Below, one piece after another: positions 36,950 to 47,222 of a stretch of 64,000 nt of DNA (position 1 is the first letter of the stretch; every line of letters begins with the position of its first letter). A model generated the notes under the pieces. The model worked only from the letters and a program-made list of their open reading frames with translations. It did no database searches and was not told the DNA's origin. The stretch covers positions 12,801,369 through 12,865,368 of the forward strand of contig CM018051.1 of assembly GCA_008638375.1 (NCBI GenBank), in the 5' to 3' direction. The translations under genes were made by a program, and so were the position numbers. Source of the stretch: Nyssa sinensis. Its lineage: Eukaryota; Streptophyta; Magnoliopsida; Cornales; Nyssaceae.

Positions 36950-37259
36950 TTTTTTAATTTTTTTAGTTATAAATAACAAAATATAAGTACAACTATTGAA
37001 ATTATATCAACGTATAAATTTGATATATTTGCATATATAACAAAAATACATATAACAATATCTTCTTTTTTTTATATTTTGAATTACTTGTTCTCTTTTG
37101 TAATTAGACTTTCATTGACCTTACGCTTTTATTTTAAAATGATTTACAAAGACATAAAATTTGAAATTTTTTTTTTTTTTTGTAGGCGTGACTTAAAACT
37201 ATTGTTCTATTAATTTTATGTTTAAACAGCTGAGGGCGCAATTAATAAACCAGAAAATT

Positions 37260-37307
<48 letters not shown>

Positions 37308-37310
37308 GCT
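36950..37310 (+). repeat. AT-rich flank repeated at about 59560-59815
   Basis: Phrases such as 'aacaaaatataagtac', 'caatatcttctttt', 'aagacataaaatttgaaa' and 'gtaggcgtgacttaaaacta' follow in the same order in both places. An (AT)n microsatellite occupies about 37263-37301 here only. Confidence 0.75.
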
Positions 37311-37319
37311 AAGAGGAAG

Positions 37320-37780
37320 AAACTCAATATATATTTCTCATTTTGATCATGAAGTTACTTGAATTGATAATTCATTGTTTTTTCTATATATTTTTCTTTA
37401 TTTTAAGTGTTGTCATTTCCTTAAATTTTCAATTACGCACCATGAGGCGAAACTGGACCGGGTTATAGACCCAAACGCTGAAAATTTTTACAGGCAGAGA
37501 ATATGGGCCCCGTTTAATGTAGCCCAATCCCAAACTTCTAATCCAATCCTAGACTATAGTTTTTGCCCTAATATTTTCTTCTCTCATATTTCTCCCCCAC
37601 GCAGCCTATCTACCAGACGACGGCGCCTCTTGCTTGCTGCGAAATCTGGCCAGACGACGGCGCTATCTCTCCGATTAAACGTTAGTAAGGCCTGAGATCG
37701 TCATGCAGGTTTTTTTTCTTCTTTCGATTGAACTGTAGGAAACTGTTTTCACAGTGTTAGGGTTTGGAATCATTTGAGGA
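37320..37780 (+). repeat. Copy of the BRR2 promoter/5'UTR sequence upstream of the DC1 gene
   Basis: Positions 37440-37690 resemble the BRR2 leader at 17600-17830: 'gtttaatgtagcccaa', 'cttcttctctc'-type tracts, 'gacgacggcgc', 'tcttgcttgctgc' and 'ggcgctatctc' occur in the same order and strand. The copy then runs on through a possible leader with 'ttttcacag' and 'gttagggttt'. The whole 37320-37770 block is repeated almost unchanged at 60055-60506. It could act as a promoter or be inert. Confidence 0.75.
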
Positions 37781-37881
37781 GTTTTTATAAACCAAAAATC
37801 CAGCAGTTAGCACATCAGGATTTACATGTCCGGCACCTCCTGAAACCATTTTCAAGACTGGTCTTTGTGTGTGAGGAAGAG

Positions 37882-37926
37882 ATGGGATTTGTGCATTTTA
37901 GTCATGACCATCCATCCATTTTCCTA
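37882..37926 (+). pseudogene. Truncated DC1-domain gene, 5' end only (second copy)
   Basis: The frame from ATG 37882 reads MGFVHFSHDHPSIFL, the opening of a C1-like repeat, then loses similarity. The 60 bp before it ('acatgtccggcacctcctga', 'aaccattttcaaga') match the leader of the fragment at 36771. Confidence 0.6.
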
Positions 37927-38231
37927 TATAATATATATTCCGTTCCCATTTTCTTCTCTGAATGGCTTCTGCTGCATTCAATTTAGTAATTGATCTTTGA
38001 TAACCATGTTGGGTTGTAGATTATGTATTCACATCATTTTCAACAAAATGTTAAAATAACATTTTGGTTCTGCACTCTCCCATCATAATTGGATGATGCA
38101 TAGGCTACTTACATTAATAATAATTATTTTTATTTTTTTTAAATATTAATAATTCAAAAGTTGACCTTCAGGTCTTCTACGTATATATCTCTCTGCGAGA
38201 ACTCTCAGAGCTAGCTCAGATCTAGAAAGAG

Positions 38232-40114
38232 ATGGAGCTTCAACATTTTAGCCATGAGCATCCATTGATCCTGAGAGAAGAAAACGAGCATGATGGTGAG
38301 GAAGTTCTACAGTACTGCAATGGATGTCTGAAAAAAGTCATCTCAGGTCCCTACTATTGCTGCAGCGTATCATGCGATTACTTCTTGCACAAATTCTGTG
38401 CAGAACTACCCAGGGAGATGAAACACCCCAAGCACCCAGAACACCCTCTTACCCTCCTTGCAAAGCCGCCTTACCATGGTGGGGGTTGCGGGTGTGATGT
38501 TTGCCACGAAAGTTGGAATAGCTTCGTCTACCATTGTTCCCTATGCAATTTCGATGTGGACGTGATATGTGTTCTGTTGGAGTGCAGGCTTGAACAATGT
38601 CATGAACACCCACTAATCCCCCTGCTGAGGCCTGTCTTGTCCCTTTGCGATGCGTGCAACACGGAACATGAAGGCAAATTCTATCTATGTATCACCTGCC
38701 AGTTTTGGGTCCATCGGGACTGTGCTTCATTACCAAGCACTATCAAACATAGTGATCATCATCACCTTCTCTCCCTCGCCTATTCTCTTCCGGAGGACTA
38801 TATCAAATTTGGGTACACTTGCGATATCTGTTGTGAGGAAACCTACGGATTGTGCTGGTTTTATTATTGTAGCGAGTGCAGATATGTTGCCCATGTCAAT
38901 TGCGCGACATCAAAGACCGAAGCTTTCATGTCGATTCTTTTGCCTGGTAACTCTTTTTGATATCTTTTATTTTATCATTTGATTAAATTATATTCTTAGT
39001 CGTTTCAGGGCTCAAATAATTTCTTCTTTTTTTCCTTTTTCTTTTGCTAGACCGAAAAATTAAGAATTTAACAGAAGATGTTTATCCCAGATTGCCGGTG
39101 TCGGATGAATCTGTAAGTCTGATAAATCATTTTTTAAAGATGGACCTAGGAGAGAATAAGAGATCAAGAGAGATCAACCATTTTAGTCATGACCATCCTT
39201 TAATCCTTTTTGATGTGCAAAATAATGAGGAATCATGCTCTGAAAGCAAACCGTCTCTCCTAAACGAGATGAAGAATGATAACAAATGTAACGGGTGCAT
39301 GCTACCAATCTCCGCTCCATTTTATAGTTGCTCGCAGTGTAATTTTTTTCTCCACAAATGGTGTGCTGAGTTACCCACTGAGGTGTGGCAACACCCGTGT
39401 CACCCTCAACACACGCTCGTTCTCCTTCCAAAGTGTCCTAGATTTTTCGGTTTGTTTAGATGCCAATGTTGTGGAATTAATAGTAATGGGTTTAGCTTTA
39501 GTTGTGCTAGTTGCGAGTTCTACCTTGATGTTAATTGTGCTTCCTTACCGAGCAGTATCACACATGAAGCTCATGCCCACCACCGCCTCGTTTTGAAGCA
39601 ACCAAATGATCGTTTAAAGTGCAATGCATGCCATCAGTTTTGGTCGTGGTACTATCATTTTGGATTTATATGTGATACTTGCGATTTCAACCTAGATTTG
39701 GAATGTGCTCTGTTGCCACGTAAGACCAGTCACAGGTATGAGGAACACCATCCCCTCACCCTCACTTATTCCCCTGTAAAAGACGATTCAGACGAATATT
39801 TCTGTGAAATTTGTGAGGAAGAATTAGATCCCAAGAATTGGTTCTACCACTCTGGTGAGTGTGATTGCAACCAATGGTTTCATCCTGAATGTATTCATCC
39901 CTATGGTCGTCCAAAAATCATGTTTGGGGGCACCATTAAAATTGCCAATCATCCGCATCCTCTCACTCTTTCAGAAAGGCTAAAGGATGTCTCTAAATGC
40001 GATTATTGTGGTAAATATTTATTTTTCTCATTTCTTCCCTCTGTTAAATGCTTGCAATGTAACTATAAGCTTCACTATGATTGTATTGAATCATGTAATG
40101 AACAAAGTTCTTAA
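38232..40114 (+). CDS. DC1 (Cys/His-rich C1-like) domain protein, nine repeats
   Basis: A zinc-binding plant protein of the large DC1 family. A few members have been linked to stress or defence, but I assign no function. Exons 38232-38946 and 39051-40114 (GT-AG, phase 1) give 592 residues. I count nine C1-like repeats of the H-x-HPL ... C-x2-C ... C-x2-C ... H-x2-C type, four in exon 1 and five in exon 2. Landmarks are HFSHEHPLIL, FLHKFCAELP and WVHRDCASLP in exon 1, and HFSHDHPLILF, FLHKWCAELP and YKLHYDCIESC in exon 2. After the junction comes a linker, then MDLGENKRSREINHFSHDHPL, which looks like the start of a separate DC1 protein. The gene may therefore be a fusion of two units. There are no frame breaks. 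Leader sequence with 'tctctctgcgagaactctc' precedes the ATG. Confidence 0.9.
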
Positions 40115-43007
40115 ATTTAACCTTAACATGTGCATACTTTTGTAGTTCTTTTGAGTTTCACTTTGTTACAAATTATTTATCTCAAATGAAATTTTAGGAG
40201 AATGTAGAGACACGTCTGTAAAAAAAAGATTATTTCCCTACTAAAATATATACCTAAAAAGAGTGGGTGCTATCACTATAATAGTTGTTTATTATTTATA
40301 TGAATACCATCTTTGCTCTTACAAACCAAATCGCACAAGTTTTGTTTGAAGTATTTTACAAAAAAGTAATATAAGAACTTGACTCAAAGGTGGGATTAAA
40401 TTCTTTGTACTCTCTCCATGGATGAGTATAATGTGGATAGGACTAAGTATCTTATAGAAAAAAAACTTCAAAGCAAAAATTCTACATTGAATTTATTTTT
40501 GCAATGATATGGCGGTGCCCAAATAATGCACATTATTTTATTTACACTTTTCTAAACATTAAATATATCTTTAAATATTTGTCTTAAAAATCAAGATTTT
40601 TTAATTGTTAAATGATTTATATAATTTCTTTTTTTTTTCTCTTCTCATTTCTCTCTTAAATATTCAAACAAATTAAAGACAAACATCATTTTTCTTTTTT
40701 CTCTCTCTTTTCTCTTCATTTTTAGGCTATCTTTTATAGTTAATTACAGCACCCGATAAAAACTTGTCACCTCAAACTTCTAAGCTAATAAGAGAATAAA
40801 ACTGTGTAAGTGAATAGCATTGAAATAAATCTTTTTGTATTCATGAAGAGTCATTCATATTCTTATCTTAATCCTAATAAAATAAAGATTTAATTTTAAA
40901 TTAAAAAAATAAAAACAATCAAATTGAGATAAATTCATATTTGAAAAATTAAAAATCTTATAATAATTATAAAACTAATATCCTTATTACTACATCAGGA
41001 ATTATAAACTTATATCAAAACATTGATCAAACGCAAACAAATTGATTTTCAAATGAGATTTTTATCTTTAATTAAAAAAAAATTATAAAACAACAAGACA
41101 AAATGGAAAACCGAGAAGAATATCTAAATGATGTGTTAGCAATATTTTCAATATATATTTTGATCATGAAGTCATGAATTTTGGCATTATTGTAAGAGTG
41201 TCAATTTCAAGCAGCTGTAAAGGAGATTCATGTGCTGTGGAGCTACTTCCAAATTTTCAATTATCTATCCTAGACAGTAACACTGACCCGCAATTAATTG
41301 GGAGGTTTGCAATCACTCTAACTACTTTTTCACTTCAAGTTAATAGAGCCAAAAATTCAATAATTCAATCCTCCTTTAAGCAGGTCAGTTTTAAAATGAA
41401 ATCACCTAATTGTCATTACATTAAAAAAATCATTAAATTCATTTTTAACAATGAAAATGTTAATTAAATTTAATTCCTAATTTTAATAAATAAATTAATT
41501 AAATATTGGAATAAAACCATTTTAAGATTTACAAATCCAATCAAATAAAAATTTAGTTTCCAAAACTTCAATTATGTTTCACAATTCATTGGCTCTTAAT
41601 TTTAATAAAAGCTGAAAGCAACATCTCTTACTATTTTTTGTGTTAAACCACTAATTTACCTGTGAACTTAAGTTAATAAAGAATGTATAACTAAATTATT
41701 TAATTTTTTAATAGGTCTCCTCACATATCGTGAGTAGGTTAACTTATACATCAACTATAATTATTAGGAAACAATGAGATTTGAGCTTAAGACCTTTGCT
41801 AAGCCTAAACTAATATAATTGACATTATTATTTAATAGTTTAACACTTTATTTTTTTGGTTTTTATCCACAAATATGATTAATTAAAAAATTTGTCAAAA
41901 CAAATACTGTGGGGATAAGTTTGAAAAAATCCTTCCAGCCAGGTCAAATTATACTTTTTTTCTTTAAGAATTCAGAAAACATTAAACTAAACTTATTTTT
42001 TCAAAAACTTTAGTGGGAGCACATACCTCTCCTGTCCCCCGTGTGGATCCGCCCCTATTTCATCCTATATATTATATTATATTATATTATATGAAGATTA
42101 TTAATTCACGTATTTTGATTACCCTCAAACCCTAATCAAGTAATATACATATATATATATACACACACACATACATTTACATTAATGATTTAGTCTCTGT
42201 TTTGTTGCTCTTGATAAATAAAATTTCAAATTACCAACAAAAAAAAAACATAATAATAAATTTAGAATAATAAAGGCCGCCTTGGAAAAGCAAGCACAAC
42301 TAGAACCTTGGATAAAGGAAAGAGTTAAATGGGCCGATAGTATTATCGTAGTGTGTTATTTTTTTAACTTCACGTGAATTCTAAACAATACTTAAATTAT
42401 AGTGACAGTAACAACTACGGACCCACTCAACCATTTTTACTGTTAGACAAGACACTAGAATCTTGGACCATCTCATGTTTAATATATGTCACTATACATG
42501 TCCACATTTCCAAGAATTTTCCATCCAGGAACACAGGCACGCTCCCCACGCGCCTACTGCGTAAGTGGCATAGCTGCAAAAATAACATATTTTTTACACT
42601 TTAAAGCCATGAACGCACCATCCTTGGAGAGTAGAACCCACGCGGTAATTTCTCACTTTCACTTTACTCAAGATTTGAAGTGCTGGAATGTCACTTAATT
42701 TGTGTGAAACTAAATGACTTAAATTTGTAGAAATCTGCGCCACGCGCATGGATGCGTTGTAGGCGCGACTGACGGTTAAGAAATTCATGTAACCCATCCT
42801 CATCAAACAACCTAGCTTGTATCTCACCTAATTTAAGTCAAAGAAATCCAAATAATATAGTGTAAGAAAACTTTCCGGACATGCAAGAAATACATTCATG
42901 TAAATTTCTTCCATAATAAATGATGTTTTGGAGATTATTTTTAAGTCTAAAGTTTTGATTTTTTTTTATAAAAAAAATAAGACTAGTTCAAAATTTTTCA
43001 TAGAACT
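40115..43007. other. AT-rich spacer between the DC1 gene and the Ty3/gypsy element
   Basis: Holds the repeat at about 40840-41630 described separately. The rest is AT-rich with a short AC/AT microsatellite near 42146-42175. Frames at 42374-42827 are open but have no recognisable family signature. Confidence 0.5.
40840..41630 (+). repeat. AT-rich repeat with four copies in the window (copy 1)
   Basis: This stretch downstream of the DC1 gene recurs at about 56325-56865, 58745-59570 and (second half only) 60507-60925. Shared marks include 'cattgatcaaacgcaaacaa', 'gagaagaatatctaaatgat', 'tcaatttcaagcagctgt', 'acgcaattaattg' and 'gtttccaaa..ttcaattatg'. All copies are on the same strand. Non-coding. 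Confidence 0.85.
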
Positions 43008-43509
43008 TGATGCTGCACTTTCTGATCAGTGGGGGCTCCGCTCTTCTTCGCCTGTGAACACTCAAAGAAAGAGATCAGAAGGCCACCGGTTTGGCTCCGG
43101 TGATAGCCGCTCCGATGATAAAGTCAATAAACTAAATTAAAAATACTGAAATTGAAAGTAATTGAATGACTGCAATTGAAAAAGTGCACCTTAGGGTTTA
43201 ATTTATAGGTTGCGGCTTCCTAAGTTGATTAGGATTTGATCTCATCGGAGAATGGCAGTTACCATGTTGAGTACTGTTTCCTTATCCTTAGTTCGATAGG
43301 GCGCTTAAGGCAGTAATGAGCCCAGGACCCCCTTGTGCATGTTCACAGTTCCTTCCGAGCTGGAGATAGGTTTGAAAGTTGCATGAGCTGCTTCCGATCT
43401 ATGAGCTCTGAATGCCATATGCTTAAACCTGCTCTGGAGAATGAACTTTGACTGTTCAGAATATACACGTGTTATGTGGAGACTGGTCTGTCGTTTCGTG
43501 GAATATCCA
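43008..43509 (-). repeat. 3' LTR of the Ty3/gypsy element
   Basis: About 500 bp nearly identical to 52981-53500. In element orientation it starts TGGATATTCCAC and ends near GCATCA. The pair differs by scattered substitutions, and the right-hand copy has an extra 15-bp or so piece near 53213. Just inside, at about 43510-43525, the minus strand reads a G8 run followed by AGTGG, a good polypurine tract. A candidate target duplication is gaact (43003-43007) against aaact (53501-53505). Confidence 0.9.
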
Positions 43510-43713
43510 CCACTCCCCCCCCAAGCCTTAGTTTTGCAAATTGCGTAACTAGGGCTATGGGCTTCTGGAAAGTCACGTGTCTTGTCCTTCCGTTTCCCCG
43601 GATGATCGTTGATGTGATATTTATTACGCAGGCCGTCGTTTGGGCTTTCGAGGCCATCATTGCCCTCAACCGTCACGACGGTTCGGCTTGATGGGCCCCC
43701 ACTTCTACGAACC

Positions 43714-43720
43714 TATATAA
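43714..43720 (+). promoter_or_regulatory. TATA box for the antisense ORF of the Ty3/gypsy element
   Basis: A perfect TATATAAA lies at 43714-43721 on the + strand, about 245 bp before ATG 43967, and is followed by a pyrimidine-rich leader (43850-43970). It faces opposite to the element's own LTR promoter. Confidence 0.55.
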
Positions 43721-43966
43721 AGGGGGGAGAGGCTTGCGTATGCCTTTTTTCCTCATCATTTCCATTGCTTTTGAGAGAAAGACCCTGCCGTCACAGTGAT
43801 CAGAGAGCTTGAAGAGATCAGTCGCTGTTCGAAGCTCCCATCCCCGGTCATCGTCAGGTTCGGTTTGGTTTTTTTTCTCTGTTTTTCTTTTCATTTGCTT
43901 TCTCTTCTTCTGCTTCTGTTTTCATTTCCTCTTTGATTCCTCCCCTATCATTTTTTTCTTTTTGCA

Positions 43967-45878
43967 ATGTCAGTCTCTGACGCAATGTTAGGCATTGGTC
44001 ATGGCACAGGAAGCTCTCCGGGGTCGACTGTGCCACCCCAAGTTCATATTATAGATAATAATCCTTCCGGTGACGCCGGAAATAGGGTAATAGAGTCCCA
44101 TGTAGTTGAGTCTCCCTCCAGCCCGGAAGTTAGGATAGTAGACGCCTTCATTGAGCCTAGGAATAGGGTTGGGGAGGCCTCTGGTAGGCCCTCCTCAAGA
44201 GAGGAAGAAGAAAGCGCCATTACTCAGGACATGCTAGATGAATTGAGGGCAGCGTTCGAATTCCCCTCAAATGTAACCTGTAGAGCACCCAGCTCTTTAG
44301 ATCGCCCATCCGATGTCTGCGGGGGTGAGATCTGTGTCTATCTCGCATGGTTTGAGATAGGGATGAGACTCCCCCTACCTCCTCTGGTTATACAATTCTT
44401 CAAATGGTTCAATATTTGCCCTGTCGACCTTAATCTTAATAGTTAGTGGCACCTTTTAGGATTTATAGTGTTAGGACATCAGAACGGTGTCGAGGTGAAC
44501 CTTGATCTGATCCGCAGCAATATGGATCTAAAATACATGAGGTTGGAGGGCCTTTTTTATATGTCTTTTGACAAGGGGTTCCGACCCCTTTCCTCAATAC
44601 CCACTTCCAATAAGACTTGGAAGAAGTGGTACTTTTCATGGGAAAAGGATGGGAGCTCTAGGCCTTCCAGAACCAAGTCTCGACATTCTCTCGGAGTACC
44701 AGGATTAAGGGTGAGATCCTTTCCTTTCACTATAAATCTGCTTCTGCTTTTGCACATTTTACTTCTTTGTTGCTCTTTTGATCTCGGTACTTATGTCCTT
44801 TGTGCAGATAAAAGTGCTTGGAAGAGGTCAATCTTTACGGTTGATCTTCAAGACAAGTACCGTCGGCTCCTCCAAACCAACAACAGGGCTCACACCACCA
44901 TCGTCACACCAGAGAACTTAATGGCTGCTGACATGCCGAAGAGCAGGGCAGGGAACTTGAAGAAGTCCCTACTCACAAAATGGGCACCAAGGAGGAAGAA
45001 AGTGAGGAAGACCTCTTCCCCTACCGATCCTCCTCCTCAAGTGAAGAAGATGAGGCTTCTCTCCAACCCCTAGTCGAACTCCGGCACAAAAAGGGGTGTT
45101 TATTGCTGAACCTGCCCCAACCCCCGAGGTCTCGAACAAGCAAAAGGGGAAGGGGAAGGCAGCTGTTGATCCTTCTCAAATGCCCGATGGCTACTTGGCC
45201 ATGAAGCAGGCCTTTGACGAGTTCTGGGCTGCTGGCCCCCAAAGATACAAGGGGCAGAAGGCGAAGAAGACCATCACTAAGCTGATGGCTCTCTAGCTAA
45301 AGGTGACTCCCGCCCTCTCTTCCTTTTTTTTTTTATGTGTTATCACTTTTTCTGCTCTAACTTTCTTGTTTCGTACCTTGCAGACTATGCATGGCCTTGC
45401 TGCTCTCATGGATTCCACAGTGGACCTCGGGGTGGTCAAGGACCTCCAGTCCGAACTAGACGAGGCCAGGCTTCAGCTGGGGATGGCCCAGTCCAATACT
45501 ACTGCTGCCGAGGAGAGGCTAAAAGAGGTCTCGAACTCTCTGTTTATCATGGAGTTTGAATGGGACTCCCTGGCTCGGAAGTTGGAAGAGCTTCGTAAGG
45601 AGTTTGACGACTTTCAGTCCGCCGCCACTTAGAAGACTAAGGAAGTGGTCGAATCTGCCAAGGTCCAGACCGAAGCGGAGATGAGGGCTGAGGTTGAAGA
45701 AATGGGTGCGAAACTGATAGATCATGGGTATAACTCGTTCAAATCCAAACTTCTTGTGAAGTACCCTGACCTCGATCTGACTGGGATTGACGACATTGAG
45801 GTCCCTCTAGTTGAGGCCGGGGTTCAGAACGAGGGTGATGAAGGAGCTCCTTCCGAACTTCCCCTAGCTAACTCTTGA
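43967..45878 (+). pseudogene. Antisense extra ORF of the Ty3/gypsy element ('putative gypsy type transposon' domain), broken
   Basis: On the strand opposite to gag-pol, ATG 43967 opens a protein with an acidic Ser/Pro-rich head. A segment ELRAAFEFPSNV, GEICVYLAWFEIGMRLPLPP then resembles the plant family named 'putative gypsy type transposon' (Pfam PF04195 in my recollection). A TAG at 44444-44446 interrupts the frame, which then continues with LGHQNGVEVNLD and FDKGFRPLSSIP. A likely intron is 44711-44807 (gtgaga ... tgtgcag), after which the frame is shifted. Later parts (44823-45073, 45096-45296, 45389-45632, 45645-45878) read as a basic region and a Glu/Leu/Lys-rich coiled coil with a second in-frame TAG at 45630. 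Function unknown; this copy cannot make an intact product. Confidence 0.65.
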
Positions 45879-46517
45879 AGAAGTAGTTTAGGATCTTTTC
45901 AGTTGTATGTATTTATTTTTTTTTTTATTTTTTGTACTGATGTACCTTCTTCAATTATCAATGGAAGCCATCTTTATTTAAACTTGTGCATCTTGAGTAC
46001 TTTTGTTAACTACCTCTTCAAAGTAGCTACACTTGTAAATTTTGATAATATGCCAAGTAAACTTCAATACTGTTCCAACTCATCACTGTTCCGTAGTATG
46101 AGTTTGGGCTCCAGCCCTTCAAACTTGTAATTAAGCAAGGATGTTCAGGAATTAAATATATTTCAGACCCTCACTTAACCAGAGAACGATCTGAGAGCTA
46201 TCTTCCGAGCAAGAAGACTTGTAAAGAATTTGACCAGATTTTTTGTAGCCAGAACTGATAAGAATCCTTAATAACTGAATTCTATCTTCCGAGCAGGAAG
46301 ACTTGCAAATAATTTAAACAAACCTGCTGGCAATAATCCTTAATAATTGAGTTTAAATCCAGTATTCAATGCTTTTAAAAATTTGGTAATCTTCCTTGAA
46401 GGACGCACCAGACTCTGGCTGTTGAATATAAAGTCTTCCAGTATTGGCTAAATCTGATGTACTGAAATGAACCAAGCTTCAAGCACTGATAATGAGTATG
46501 AGGCTTCAAGGGTTATT

Positions 46518-47200
46518 GAGATTGACCAGATTTGAGGTCTGTACATTAAGCGGACCAAGCCTAAAGGACTTGCAATAGATACAAGGTTTTAGGAGTCACT
46601 GAGATGGACCAGACCTAGGGGTCTGTACATTGAGAGGACCAGGCCTAAAAGACTTGTAATGGATACAAAGCTTTAGGGATTTATAAGATGGACCAGACTT
46701 GGGGGTCTGTGCATTAAAAGGACCAGGCCTAAAGGACTTGTAATGGATACAAGGCTTTAGGGGTCAATGAGATGGACCAGACCTGGGGGTCTGTACATTG
46801 AGAGGACCAGACCTAAAGGACTTGTAATGGATACAAGGCTTTAGGGGTCAATAAGATGGACCAGACCTGGGAGTTTGTGCATTGAGAAGACCAGGCCTAA
46901 ATGACTTGTAATGGATACAAGGCTTTAGGGGTCAATAAGATGGACCAGACCTGGGGGTTTGTGCATTAAGAGGACCAGGCCTAAAGGACTTGTAAAGGAT
47001 ACAAGGCTTTAGGGTTCAATACGATGGACCAGACTTGGGGGTCTGTGCATTGAGAGGACCAGGCCTAAATGACTTGTGATGGATACAAGGCTTTAGGGGT
47101 CAATAAGATGGACCATACCTGGGGGTTTGTGCATTGAGAGGACTAGGCCTAAAGGATTTGTAATGGATACAAGGCTTTAGGGGTCAATAAGATGGGAACA
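46518..47200. repeat. 84-bp tandem array in the Ty3/gypsy element, about eight units
   Basis: The phrase 'agatggaccagacctggggg' with small changes starts at 46601, 46685, 46769, 46853, 46937, 47021, 47105 and (partly) 47189. That is a constant 84-bp step, with a more diverged unit from 46518. Each unit carries 'gaggaccaggcctaaaggac', 'ttgtaatggatacaaggctt' and 'taggggtcaa'. The array begins about 20 bp beyond the pol stop codon. A looser 85-bp repeat of 'ctatcttccgagca.gaaga' precedes it at 46199 and 46284. Confidence 0.95.
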
Positions 47201-47222
47201 CTGTTTGAAAAAAAAAAAACCT

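Noticed and set aside
42374..42827. Three open frames of 70 to 77 codons between the DC1 gene and the Ty3/gypsy element
   Set aside because: No family resemblance, no splice or start context, and they overlap on both strands.
46518..47200. The 84-bp array considered as a CRISPR-like repeat-spacer array
   Set aside because: The whole unit repeats without unique spacers, and it lies inside a plant retrotransposon, so it is a plain tandem repeat.
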